The position numbers and the translations under genes are program-made. The notes beneath the pieces are model-generated. The model was not told the origin of the DNA, did no database searches, and saw only the letters and a list, made by a program, of their open reading frames with translations. From Chloroflexia bacterium SDU3-3 (GTDB taxonomy: Bacteria > Chloroflexota > Chloroflexia > Chloroflexales > Roseiflexaceae), in NCBI GenBank assembly GCA_009268125.1, contig WBOU01000007.1, positions 124,001 to 188,000 on the forward strand: DNA of 64,000 bases. Direction: 5' to 3'. Below are positions 8,138 through 16,508 of this stretch, in pieces; position 1 is the first letter of the stretch, and each line of letters starts with the position of its first letter.

Positions 8138-9496
8138 CTAGACAAAGGCGCTGACGCCCGTGATCGCGCGGCCCACGATCAGCGTGTTCATCTCGTGGGT
8201 GCCCTCGTAGGAGTAGATGGCCTCGGCGTCGGCAAAGTACTTGGCCGCCTCGTACTCCAGCAGGATGCCGTTGCCGCCGAACAGGCCGCGCCCTAGCGCC
8301 ACCACCTCGCGCATGCGCTCGCCGCAGAAGGCCTTGGCCAGCGAGGCCCGCTCGTGGCTGATCTCGCCGTCGCGCTCCTCCAGCCGGGCCAGCTGCAGCA
8401 TCATGGCCTGCATCGCAGTGACGCTGCCCAGCATCTGCACCAGCATGTTCTGCACCAGCTGGAAGCTGCCGATGCTCTTGCCGAACTGCTCGCGGCTCTG
8501 GGCGTAGGCTAGGGCGCGCTCGTAGGCCCCCATGGCCAGGCCGGTGGCCTGCCAGCCCACGATCGAGCGCGCCGAGGCCAGCTGCCGCGCGATGTCGCGG
8601 AACGAGGCGATGCCCGGCAGCCTGCTGGACTCATCCACCTGCACGTTGTCCAGCGTGATCAGCACATTTTCCACCATGCGCTGCGAGATCTTGCCCTGCA
8701 GCTTCTCCACCGTATAGCCCGGCGTGCCGCGCTCGACCAAGAAGCCCTTCACCTGGCCATCCGCCGTGTCGCGGGCCATGATCACGTTCACGTCGGCGAA
8801 GGTGGCGTTGCCGCTCCACTTCTTCGCGCCGTTGATCACCCAGGTGTCGCCCTCGCGGCGGGCCGTGGTCTGCAGCCCCGCCGAGGTGGCCGAGCCGACA
8901 TCCGGCTCGGTGAGCGCCCACGAGCCGATCTTCTCGAAGCGGCGCATGGCGGGCATCCAGCGCTGCTTCTGCTCGGCGGAGCCGAAGGCGTTGATCGAAC
9001 CCATGGAGAGGCCAAAGTGGACACCGAAGAAGGTGGCGATCGACGGCTCGGCGCGGGCCAGCTGCATGGTGAACATGCCCGCGAACAGCGGGTTGGTCTC
9101 TGGGAAGATGAACGGGCGGTCGCCGATCACCTGCCCCACCATCTGGGCGAAGGCCGGGATGATCTGACGCGGGAACTCGCCGCGATCCCAGTACTCGACG
9201 GCGATCGGGCGCACCTCGCGCTCCATGAACGCCGCGACGGCCCGCATGGCCTCGCGGTCCTCGGCGCTCAGCGCCGCGCCGATGTCGTAGAAGTCGGCGT
9301 CGATCGGCGGCGGCTCGCGCCGCGCCGCCCCGTTCGAGCGCTTCAGCAGCTGCTTGAGCGTCTTGGGGTCGACATGATCCAGGGCCTCCATCAGCTCGCC
9401 CAGATCGACCTGCTGTGCCAGCTTGGCGATCTTGCCCAGATCGATCTTCTGCATGAGCCGGAAGAGATCGGTGCTGCTCATGGTCTCGGTCGTCAT
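8138..9496 (-). CDS. Acyl-CoA dehydrogenase with an N-terminal helical extension
   Basis: A 452-residue FAD-dependent acyl-CoA dehydrogenase, which introduces a trans-2 double bond into an acyl-CoA. Family signatures seen: GSWALTEPDVGSATSAG, the ITLDNVQV segment after the mid-domain beta sheet, YAQSREQFGKSIGSFQ, LFGGNGILLEYEAAKYFAD and the C-terminal YSYEGTHEMNTLIVGR segment, whose Glu is where the catalytic base sits in the glutaryl/isobutyryl-like groups. The first 70 residues are an unusual helical extension (LFRLMQKIDLGKIAKL...). The ATG at 9496 is preferred to an upstream one because AAGGAGCA lies just before it. It is convergent with the kinase gene, with 9 bases between stops. The substrate cannot be told from sequence. 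Confidence 0.9.
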   Translation of the reverse strand: MTTETMSSTDLFRLMQKIDLGKIAKLAQQVDLGELMEALDHVDPKTLKQLLKRSNGAARREPPPIDADFYDIGAALSAEDREAMRAVAAFMEREVRPIAVEYWDRGEFPRQIIPAFAQMVGQVIGDRPFIFPETNPLFAGMFTMQLARAEPSIATFFGVHFGLSMGSINAFGSAEQKQRWMPAMRRFEKIGSWALTEPDVGSATSAGLQTTARREGDTWVINGAKKWSGNATFADVNVIMARDTADGQVKGFLVERGTPGYTVEKLQGKISQRMVENVLITLDNVQVDESSRLPGIASFRDIARQLASARSIVGWQATGLAMGAYERALAYAQSREQFGKSIGSFQLVQNMLVQMLGSVTAMQAMMLQLARLEERDGEISHERASLAKAFCGERMREVVALGRGLFGGNGILLEYEAAKYFADAEAIYSYEGTHEMNTLIVGRAITGVSAFV

Positions 9497-9788
9497 CGTG
9501 CTGCTCCTTGTGGTAGGTGTACAGCTGCGCATGCCGCGCTGCATACGTCGGACGGTTGAGTGCTGCGGCCCCTGCGCCGCTATCGGCCTAGATGGATGTG
9601 GGATGCTGATAGTAGGATGAATCGTACCACAGCTTTTTTAGAAGAGTCTTAGAGCGGTGCGATTGGTGGTGGTTTTCCTGCTATAAAAGCCAGATCGGGC
9701 CTTGTATAATACAGGCAACCAACGCTGGCCCATGAGATCAACACCGACGTATGATGCTCTTTGTTGCGCAGAATGGCGGCTGCTCGCT
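9497..9788. other. Divergent intergenic region with a sigma-70-type -10 box
   Basis: This 292-base stretch separates two divergently transcribed genes. On the plus strand a perfect TATAAT lies at 9705-9710 with no good -35 at 16-18 bases. Transcription would begin near 9717 and read into the STAND regulator. No ribosome site stands out. Short frames here show no conserved features. Confidence 0.5.
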
Positions 9789-12635
9789 GTGAATACGCTG
9801 CACCTTTTTGGCCCTATGGAAATAGCGCACGATGGCGTGACGCTCAGAATCGATTCGCGCAAGGCCCAGGCGCTGCTGGCCTACCTGGTGGTCGAGCAGC
9901 GCCCGGTGTCGCGGATGGCGCTGCTGGGTATGTTCTGGCCCGACATGCCCGAGGATCGCGGGCGGGCCAACCTGAGCTGGACGCTGAACCGCCTGAACGC
10001 GCTGCTGCCCGGCCTGATCAGCGCCGAGCGTAGCAGCGTGCGCTTTCTGCCCGCCGAGACCACCGTGATCGACTGCATGGTGTTCCGCCAGCACGCCGCG
10101 CGCGCCGAGCCGCTGGCCTGGGCGCTGGCGGTCGAGCAGTACCGCGGGCCGCTGCTGGATGGGCTGCAGCTCACGGGCTGCGCCGACTTCGAGCACTGGC
10201 TGCTGATCGAGCGCGAGCGCTTTGAGCAGCAGGTGATCGACCTGCTGGCGCGGCTGGCCGAATGGCACGCGGGCAACCGCGCCCCAGAGGCCGCCGCCGA
10301 GGCGCTGGGGCGGCTGCTGGCGCTCGACCCACTGCGCGAGGAGGCCCACCGCCAGCGCATGTGGGCGCTGGCGCAGGCGGGCCAGCGCGCCGCCGCCCTG
10401 GCCCAGTACGAGCGCTGCCGCGAGATCCTGCGGGCCGAGCTGGGGGCCGAGCCTGCGCTGGCCACCGTGGCCATGGCCGAGCAGATCCGCAGCGGGCGCG
10501 ATATCGCGCCGCGCCCTATGGTGGCCGGGCGCCCCCGCCCTGCGCTGCCCCACTCGCCCCCCGCCGCCCTCATAGGCCGCCGCGCCGAGCTGCAGTCGCT
10601 GGCCCGCCTGCTGGATACGCCGGGCGTGCGCCTGGTGACGATCGCGGGCCTGGGCGGCATCGGCAAGACCAGCCTGGCCCTGGCCTACGCCGAGCACGTC
10701 GCGCCGCGCTTCCACGATGGCACGCGCGTGGTGGCCCTGGCCGCGCTCGACGCCGCCGCGCTGCTGCCTGCAGCCATCGCCGAGTCGCTGGGCTACGACC
10801 TGCACAACCACCCCAGCCCCCAGCGCGTGCTGCTCGACCTGCTGCGCGACGCCGAGCTGCTGCTGGTGCTCGACAACATGGAGCACCTGCCCGCCGCCGC
10901 CGATCTGCTGGCCGACATCCTGGCCGAGGCACCGGGCGTGAAGCTGCTGCTCACCTCGCAGGAGCGGCTGGGCCTGCGCGAGGAGCGCGTGTTCGATCTG
11001 GGCGGCCTGGGCCTGCCCGCCGAGCCGTCGGCGGAGGCGGTGCTGGCCTCGGAGAGCGGGCAGCTGTTTGTGCATCACGCCAGCCGCGTGCTGGCCTCGT
11101 TCACGATCGATGGCGAGAACGAGGCCTCGGTGGCGCAGATCTGCACCATGCTGGGCGGCCACCCGCTGGCGATCGAGCTGGCCGCCAGCTGGGTTCGCTC
11201 GCTCTCGTGCGATGAGATTGCCCAGGAGATCGCCGCTGGCATGGACTTTCTCAGCACCACCATGCGCGATCTGCCCGCGCGCCACCGCAGCGTGCGCTCG
11301 GTCTTCGCCTATAGCTGGGACAGGCTAAGCGAGGATGAGCGACGGGCCTTCGCGCTGCTCTCGGTCTTCCCTTCCGACTTCTCGTCGCATGCGGCCCGCG
11401 CGCTGCTGGGGGTGCTGACCTTCGGCCTCGATCTGCCCGCATCCGAGCGCAGGCTGCGCAACCTGATCGCCGCCCTGGTCGATCGCTCGCTGGTGGTGCG
11501 GCTGCGCGGCGGGCGCTACAGGCTGCACAGCCTGCTGCGCTCCTTCGCCGCCGAGAAGCTGGGCGCGGGCGACATGGCGCTGGCCCGCAGCCGCCACTGG
11601 GCCTACTTTGGCGAGCTGCTGTGCGCCCGCGAGGCTGCCCTGCGCGGGGCCGATGTGCAGGGCGGTCTGGCCACGCTCACCGCCGAGTTTGCCAACATCC
11701 GCGCGGGCTGGCTGTGGGCCATCCATCACCCCGACTCGCTGATGCTACGCGCCGCCGAGAGCCTGCTGCTGTTCTACGATACGGCGGGCCGCTTTCGCGA
11801 TGGGGCCGAGCTGTTCGCCGAGACTGCCGCCCAGCTTGAGCGCATGGAGCGCCCAGCCGACCGCGTGCCCCTGCTGGGGCGGGCGCGCACGCGCCAGGGC
11901 CTGCTGCTGATCTGGCTGGGCGGCTACGCCGACGCCCAGCGCTGCTTCGAGCAGGGGCTGCGGCTTGCCAACAGCTTCGGCGATCGGCGCGAGCAGGCCC
12001 TGGCGCTGGCCGGGCTGGCCTTCACCCAGCGCTGGCTGGGCCACCTAGCCGACGCCGAGCGGCTGGGCCGCGATGCGCTGGTGCTCGCCCGCGACCTAGG
12101 CGACCGCTGGCTGATCGCCACTGCGCTGCAGTACCTAGCCCTGATCTGCCGCGACCTGGAGGTGTTTGCCGAGGCGCGCGCGTATGCGCAGGAGTGCCGG
12201 GCGCTGTTTCACTCGTTTGGCTACCGGCGCGGGGTGGGATTTGCGCTCACGGTGCTGGGGCTGGTGGAGTACGACACGGGCAGCTATGGCGAGGCCGAGC
12301 GCATGTTTCACGAGGGCTACGGCCTGTGCGCCGCTGTGGGCGACCCGATGGGCACAGTGATCGCCGAGCACTACTTGGGCGTGCTGGCCCTGGCCCAGGG
12401 GCGGTTTGCCGAGGCCCGCCAGCGGCTCGGCAGGGCACTGGCCGAGTCGCGGCGGCTGGGCTATCAGTGGGGCGGTATCCGCGCCCAGATCCAGCTGGGC
12501 GTGCTGGCCCGCGCCGAGTCGCGCCCCGATGAGGCCGCCCAGCGGCTGTCCGCCGCCATGGCCGATGCCCAGAGCATTGGCGCGCTGCCCCTGCTGCGCG
12601 AGGCCAGCGCCATCCAGCGCGAGTGGGCGGGCTAG
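9789..12635 (+). CDS. SARP-like STAND transcriptional activator (winged helix-BTAD-NB-ARC-TPR)
   Basis: A large regulator of about 948 residues. The N-terminal OmpR-like winged helix (LHLFGPMEIAHDG, SRKAQALLAYLVV) is followed by a bacterial transcriptional activator domain (about 100-245), a P-loop NTPase with Walker A GLGGIGKTSLA, a hydrophobic Walker B (LLLVLDNMEHLP) and a GGHPLAIELAASW motif as in NB-ARC/STAND proteins, then TPR-like helices to the end. STAND proteins bind nucleotide as a switch that responds to a ligand or partner. The start is uncertain: a TTG at 9702 would overlap the -10 box, so ATG 9732 or GTG 9789 is more likely. GTG 9789 is used because the conserved first beta strand follows at once. 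No target genes can be named. Confidence 0.8.
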   Translation: MNTLHLFGPMEIAHDGVTLRIDSRKAQALLAYLVVEQRPVSRMALLGMFWPDMPEDRGRANLSWTLNRLNALLPGLISAERSSVRFLPAETTVIDCMVFRQHAARAEPLAWALAVEQYRGPLLDGLQLTGCADFEHWLLIERERFEQQVIDLLARLAEWHAGNRAPEAAAEALGRLLALDPLREEAHRQRMWALAQAGQRAAALAQYERCREILRAELGAEPALATVAMAEQIRSGRDIAPRPMVAGRPRPALPHSPPAALIGRRAELQSLARLLDTPGVRLVTIAGLGGIGKTSLALAYAEHVAPRFHDGTRVVALAALDAAALLPAAIAESLGYDLHNHPSPQRVLLDLLRDAELLLVLDNMEHLPAAADLLADILAEAPGVKLLLTSQERLGLREERVFDLGGLGLPAEPSAEAVLASESGQLFVHHASRVLASFTIDGENEASVAQICTMLGGHPLAIELAASWVRSLSCDEIAQEIAAGMDFLSTTMRDLPARHRSVRSVFAYSWDRLSEDERRAFALLSVFPSDFSSHAARALLGVLTFGLDLPASERRLRNLIAALVDRSLVVRLRGGRYRLHSLLRSFAAEKLGAGDMALARSRHWAYFGELLCAREAALRGADVQGGLATLTAEFANIRAGWLWAIHHPDSLMLRAAESLLLFYDTAGRFRDGAELFAETAAQLERMERPADRVPLLGRARTRQGLLLIWLGGYADAQRCFEQGLRLANSFGDRREQALALAGLAFTQRWLGHLADAERLGRDALVLARDLGDRWLIATALQYLALICRDLEVFAEARAYAQECRALFHSFGYRRGVGFALTVLGLVEYDTGSYGEAERMFHEGYGLCAAVGDPMGTVIAEHYLGVLALAQGRFAEARQRLGRALAESRRLGYQWGGIRAQIQLGVLARAESRPDEAAQRLSAAMADAQSIGALPLLREASAIQREWAG

Positions 12636-12640
12636 GCGGC

Positions 12641-14194
12641 CTAGCGCCGCGCGAGCGCGGTGGCGATGCCGCTCTGGAGTGTGCTGCTGGTGATCACGCC
12701 GTTCATGGTGATGCCTAGCCCCACCACGGTCTGCGCCACCTCGGGGCGGATGCCGGTGAGGATGACCCGCGCGCCCACCAGGCTGGCGGCCTGCGCGGCG
12801 CGCAGCAGCGTCTGGGCCACCTGGGTGTCCACCACGGGCACGCCGGTGATATCGATGATGGCGATCTCGGCGTGGGCCTCGACGATGCCTTCGAGCAGCC
12901 GCTCGACGATCTGGTCCGCCCGCACGCTGTCGATGCTGCCGATCAGCGGCATCACTGTGACGCGGTCGCTGATCGGGATCATGGGGGTGGAAAGCTCGGC
13001 CAGCGCGGCCTGCTGGGCGGCGATCACCTGCTCCTGCAGCTGCAGCCGCTCCTCCTCGGCGCGTAGCTGCTCAGTCATGTCGCGGGCGATCCCTGCGCCT
13101 GCGAAGGGCCTGCCGTTCAGATCGTGCATCACCGCGATGGCGCTCTGGGTCAGCACGGTGCTGCCATCCCTGCGCCGGTAGGTGATCTGGCCGTGCCAGC
13201 GCCCGTTTTGGGCGAGCTCGTGGTTGATACCGTCGGAGTCGATTGGCATCTCGGGGGTGTAGAACCGAGTTACGTCCTCGCCGATGAGCGAGTCTTCTGC
13301 GTGCAGCAGGCGGTGGAAGGCGGGGTTGGCATAGCGGATGGTTTGGCCGAAATCGACGATGGCAATGCTGTCGGGCGCGTTTTCTACCAGCAGCTGGAAG
13401 TTGCGCAGATCTTGCTCGATAGCCAGTTGGTCGCTGATATCGCGGATGATCGCGACGCTGGAGACATCGCCGCTGTCACCCTGGATCATATAGCTGGAGA
13501 CATCGCCGATAAATTCGCTGCCATCGTTGCGCCGGTAGGTCAGCCGCCCTTTCCACAGCCCGTCTTCGGCAATGGATGTGCGCAGATCCTGCAGCACCTC
13601 GGCGTCCTGCTCGCCAAACAGATCGGCCTCGCGCATGCCAAGCAGCGACTCGTAGCCCATCTGCTGCTGGAGCGCGGGGTTGGCGTAGCTGATCACCCCG
13701 TTGATCGCCACGCCGATGCCGTCGGGGGCGTACTCGGCCAGCTTTTTGAAGAGCCGCAGCTGGTTCTGGTAGCGTCTGCTGATCAGGTTGACCGCCCCAT
13801 CGAAGAGCTTCATCAGCTCTTTGATGCCGATGCCCGCCCCTTCGATGCCTTGCTCCATAGCCTCAAGCGCGAGGCTGAGGAAGGCGGCACGGTAGATCGA
13901 GTTGTGCTGGAGCACCACGTCGAGCGGGATGTTATCGAGCACCTGTGGGGTGAGCTGCTGGGCAAAGCCCTGCAGGATCGGCTCGTGCTGGTAGTCGCGC
14001 ATGAAGCGGAAGTAGCTGCCGAGGGTATGGGCGATCTGCTCTCGCACTTGTTCGGGGCTCTGGCGGAAGACATTGCCAGACTCTGACAGCTGTGGCGTGA
14101 TGATGTCGTAGAACTGGGGCTGGCGGTCGAGAAAATAGCTGAGGAGAGCGGGCGCAGCTGTGCCGTCGTCTGGGTTGGCTGGTACGTGCGTCAT
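12641..14194 (-). CDS. RsbR-like stressosome protein (helical N-domain, two PAS, STAS)
   Basis: A 517-residue protein. Residues 1-140 are helical, like the non-haem globin-type sensor of RsbR. Two PAS domains follow (starting near VAINGVISYANPALQQQMG and FGQTIRYANPAFHRLL), each with an SVAIIRDI- or GAGIARDM-type exit. The C-terminal 110 residues form a STAS domain with IIDITGVPVVDTQVAQ, matching the phospho-acceptor Thr region of RsbR/RsbS. Such proteins build stressosomes that release the RsbT kinase under stress. No rsbS, rsbT or sigma-factor gene adjoins it, so its partners lie elsewhere or it works differently. ATG 14194 is chosen over 14206 because GAGGG sits 7 bases before it. Its stop is 6 bases from that of the convergent STAND gene. 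Confidence 0.85.
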   Translation of the reverse strand: MTHVPANPDDGTAAPALLSYFLDRQPQFYDIITPQLSESGNVFRQSPEQVREQIAHTLGSYFRFMRDYQHEPILQGFAQQLTPQVLDNIPLDVVLQHNSIYRAAFLSLALEAMEQGIEGAGIGIKELMKLFDGAVNLISRRYQNQLRLFKKLAEYAPDGIGVAINGVISYANPALQQQMGYESLLGMREADLFGEQDAEVLQDLRTSIAEDGLWKGRLTYRRNDGSEFIGDVSSYMIQGDSGDVSSVAIIRDISDQLAIEQDLRNFQLLVENAPDSIAIVDFGQTIRYANPAFHRLLHAEDSLIGEDVTRFYTPEMPIDSDGINHELAQNGRWHGQITYRRRDGSTVLTQSAIAVMHDLNGRPFAGAGIARDMTEQLRAEEERLQLQEQVIAAQQAALAELSTPMIPISDRVTVMPLIGSIDSVRADQIVERLLEGIVEAHAEIAIIDITGVPVVDTQVAQTLLRAAQAASLVGARVILTGIRPEVAQTVVGLGITMNGVITSSTLQSGIATALARR

Positions 14195-14309
14195 ACATGC
14201 CCTCATGGGTAAAAATGTTCTTGTTGCTTAGGTAGTAGTGTATGAAATTCAATGCGAGTTGTATAGATGCAGATTCTCACCGATTCGATGACGAATATGC
14301 TTCAACGAC

Positions 14310-14356
14310 AAAAAAACGGCGGGGCGCTCTTTGAGCTATGCTCTGAGCGCCCCGCC
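14310..14356 (-). terminator. Intrinsic terminator of the GlsB-type gene
   Basis: A 12-bp perfect inverted repeat (14318-14329 with 14345-14356, GGCGGGGCGCTC) is followed on the minus strand by a run of seven T. It lies 27 bases after the stop of the membrane-protein gene at 14383. Confidence 0.9.
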
Positions 14357-14382
14357 GGTATTCCGATGCTAGCCCAACTTGC

Positions 14383-14727
14383 CTAGCGGTAGTAGGCCCG
14401 TCGGCGGTAGGCCACGCGCTGGCGCGGCCTGCGCACCAGGCTGATGATAAACAGCAGCACGATCGCACCGAGGATCGACCAGACGATGTCGAAGCGGAAG
14501 TCGATGGCGATCAGGTTCGCGCCGCCGGTCTCGGGCACGATCGAGTCGGTGCTGAGCACCGGCGGCAGGCCCAGCTGCCCGGCCAGCCAGCTGCCCAGGT
14601 ACGCGCCCACCAGGCCGATGGCGATCGATGCGACAAAGCCGCCCGGGCTAAAGCCCACCACCATCTCGGCGATCAGACCACACACGCCAGCCACCAGCAG
14701 GAAGAGAATAAGCTCGATGAGTGACAT
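14383..14727 (-). CDS. GlsB/YeaQ/YmgE-family small membrane protein
   Basis: A 114-residue protein with three hydrophobic segments. The first two (LIELILFLLVAGVCGLIAEM; FVASIAIGLVGAYLGSWLAG) carry the GLIAE...GF.PGG and G..GA.LG patterns of the transglycosylase-associated (GlsB/YeaQ/YmgE) family, linked to envelope stress but without a proven activity. A longer loop with VPETGG separates the third segment, and the tail is very basic (RRPRQRVAYRRRAYYR). The second ATG is chosen because AGGAG lies 8 bases before it, while only 2 bases separate AGGAG from the first ATG. A separate gene with its own terminator. Confidence 0.8.
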   Translation of the reverse strand: MSLIELILFLLVAGVCGLIAEMVVGFSPGGFVASIAIGLVGAYLGSWLAGQLGLPPVLSTDSIVPETGGANLIAIDFRFDIVWSILGAIVLLFIISLVRRPRQRVAYRRRAYYR

Positions 14728-14801
14728 AATCATTGCTCCTTTGGTTGATCAAATAATGATCGCTGCCATAGGCTAAAGCAAAGAGTATGCCACTGCCGCC
14801 G

Positions 14802-15824
14802 CTAGCGCGGGATGGCCAGGATGTCGGAGAGCAGCGCGAAGCCGGTGGCGGTGCCGCCCGCGCCCGGCCCGATCAGGGTGACATCGCCCAGCAGGTCGGT
14901 GGTGTAGGTGAGCGCGTTGGTCGCGCCGCTCACGTGGGCCAGCGGGTGGCTCATGGGCACGCGCATCGGCTCGACGCTGGCGCTCAGGCTGCCGTCGGCG
15001 GCGCGCGCCACCCGCGCGATCAGCTTCCAGCGCTCGCCCGCCTGGGCGGCGGCGGCGATGTCCGCCGGGGTGATGCCGGTGATGCCGGTGCGCCACACTT
15101 GGTCGGGCAGCACGCTGCCGCCCATCAGCATGGTGGCCAGGATGGCGGCCTTGCCTGCGGCGTCGTAGCCTTCCACATCGCCGGTGGGGTCGGTCTCGGC
15201 GTAGCCCAGGCGCTGGGCCTCGGCCAGCGCCTCGGCGTAGGGCAGCCCGCCCTCCATCTGGGTGAGGATGTAGTTGGTGGTGCCGTTGACGATCCCGCGC
15301 ACCTCGCGCAGCTCGCAGCCGGCCAGCGCGCTCCAGCCCAGCCGCAGCGAGGGCGTGCCCGCCATCACCGTGCCCTCATAGCCGAAGCTCAGGCCGCGCG
15401 CGGCGGCCTCTTGGCGCAGGGCGGGGCCGTGCAGCGCCACCGGGCCTTTGTTGGCTGTTACCACATGCATGCCGCGCCCCAGCGCCGCGCGCATGTAGCC
15501 GGTGGCTGGCTCGGCGGTGGCGAAGTCGGTGGGGCTGGCCTCGGCCAGCACATCGGCCTCGGCGTTGGCGATCAGTTCGGCGGGCGACCAGGGCTGGCGG
15601 TCGGGCAGGCCGCTGTAGTCGCGCCGCTCGCTGGCCTGGAGCACGGCGGCCACATCCAGCCCGCCGGGGTTGTAGCAGCACCACGAGCGGGTGGCCGCGC
15701 CCACCAGCAAGATGCGCACGCCTTGGTGCTGCTCGATCCAGGCCTGCCGCCGGGCCACAATCTCGGCGAAGCCGCGCCCGACGCTGCCCACCCCGGTCAG
15801 AATTACACGATAGTGTATGCTCAT
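14802..15824 (-). CDS. hom: Homoserine dehydrogenase
   Basis: Reduces aspartate semialdehyde to homoserine with NAD(P)H, the branch point to threonine and methionine. The 340-residue protein has an N-terminal dinucleotide fold (ILTGVGSVGRGFAEIV), then ATGYMRAALGRGMHVVTANKGPVAL and the homoserine dehydrogenase signature region ending in YAEADPTGDVEGYDAAGKAAILA-like sequence, where the catalytic Lys lies in the GYDAAGKAA segment. It is the short form, without a C-terminal ACT domain, so feedback by threonine through ACT is not expected. It stands alone; no thrB or thrC is near. A TACAAT box about 36 bases upstream is a candidate promoter. Confidence 0.9.
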   Translation of the reverse strand: MSIHYRVILTGVGSVGRGFAEIVARRQAWIEQHQGVRILLVGAATRSWCCYNPGGLDVAAVLQASERRDYSGLPDRQPWSPAELIANAEADVLAEASPTDFATAEPATGYMRAALGRGMHVVTANKGPVALHGPALRQEAAARGLSFGYEGTVMAGTPSLRLGWSALAGCELREVRGIVNGTTNYILTQMEGGLPYAEALAEAQRLGYAETDPTGDVEGYDAAGKAAILATMLMGGSVLPDQVWRTGITGITPADIAAAAQAGERWKLIARVARAADGSLSASVEPMRVPMSHPLAHVSGATNALTYTTDLLGDVTLIGPGAGGTATGFALLSDILAIPR

Positions 15825-15859
15825 GGCCTCTTCCTTCTGTGCATGTGGGTTTGGCCGCT

Positions 15860-15865
15860 ATTGTA
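15860..15865 (-). promoter_or_regulatory. Candidate -10 box for homoserine dehydrogenase
   Basis: TACAAT on the minus strand, about 36 bases before the start codon and preceded by GGG. No clear -35 is visible. The same GGGTACAAT word appears on the plus strand at 15949-15957. Confidence 0.4.
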
Positions 15866-15929
15866 CCCGATATATGGCGTTGCGATGCTGCGGGCCAGCC
15901 GCGATGATGGTTCGTATGACGAACGATGG

Positions 15930-15957
15930 TTGTTTTTTGGCCGCGATAGGGTACAAT
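15930..15957 (+). promoter_or_regulatory. Candidate promoter upstream of the small helical protein
   Basis: TTGTTT and TACAAT separated by 16 bases, on the plus strand, about 147 bases before the ATG at 16104. With the minus-strand box at 15860 it forms a divergent promoter region for the two flanking genes. Confidence 0.45.
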
Positions 15958-16103
15958 ACAGGCCGAAATACGCCGTTGTGTGTAGAACCCACCCAGGGTA
16001 TGGTAGCCGCGCGCTGTCGAAGCTGCAGAGCCGCGCGGGTGCGGCTAGCGCACGCCCGCGTGGTGCCGCCTATGATGGAGCTTCAGAAGCACTGGAGGCC
16101 TCT

Positions 16104-16430
16104 ATGACAGAGCGACAGGGGATGTTTACCATCCCGACCCGGCTCTTCCTCACCCCCGAGCAGCGTGCGAAGCTAGAGCAGATGGTGCGCGCCGAGAAGA
16201 GCGACCTGGCCTCAGCCGTGTCGCAGATCGTGGCCGAGTTCCTCGATACCCTGCCCGAGCCTGAGCCCGAGCCGGTGGTCGCCCCCGTCGAGTCGCGCGG
16301 GGCCATCCGCCAGCGCCGCGCCGAGCTGGCCCGCCTGCGCGCCCGGCGCGATGCGGCGGGCGGCGGCGCGCCTGCCTGGCTGCACGCCTACATCGCCGAT
16401 CTGGAGGCCGAGATTAGCCGGAACGGCTAG
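16104..16430 (+). CDS. Small uncharacterised protein with helical N- and C-terminal parts
   Basis: A 108-residue protein that I do not recognise. Residues 1-50 (IPTRLFLTPEQRAKLEQMV...) look like the ribbon-helix or short helical bundle seen in small DNA-binding or antitoxin-like proteins. A Pro/Glu run (PEPEPEPVV) links this to a basic helix (RQRRAELARLRARRDAA) and a last acidic helix. No toxin partner is adjacent. The open frame extends 439 codons upstream, antisense to the homoserine dehydrogenase gene; only the part from this ATG is credible because GGAGG lies 5 bases before it. It ends at a long inverted repeat shared with the convergent gene. Confidence 0.65.
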   Translation: MTERQGMFTIPTRLFLTPEQRAKLEQMVRAEKSDLASAVSQIVAEFLDTLPEPEPEPVVAPVESRGAIRQRRAELARLRARRDAAGGGAPAWLHAYIADLEAEISRNG

Positions 16431-16451
16431 GCCGCCGCCCGATGCCAGAAC

Positions 16452-16492
16452 GCCAACGCGCCCGTGCGTCATCGACGCACGGGCGCGTTGGC
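16452..16492. terminator. 19-bp perfect inverted repeat between convergent genes
   Basis: 16452-16470 pairs perfectly with 16474-16492 across a 3-base loop. It stands between the plus-strand gene ending at 16430 and the minus-strand gene ending at 16509 and could stop transcription from both sides, though neither side has a T run. Confidence 0.7.
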
Positions 16493-16508
16493 ATACTGCG
16501 GGCTGCCG

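Noticed and set aside
14787-16103. The plus-strand open frame running from 14787 into the small gene at 16104.
   Set aside because: Its first 439 codons are antisense to the clear homoserine dehydrogenase gene and have low-complexity Gly/Ala/His composition; only the part after the ribosome site at 16094 is credible.
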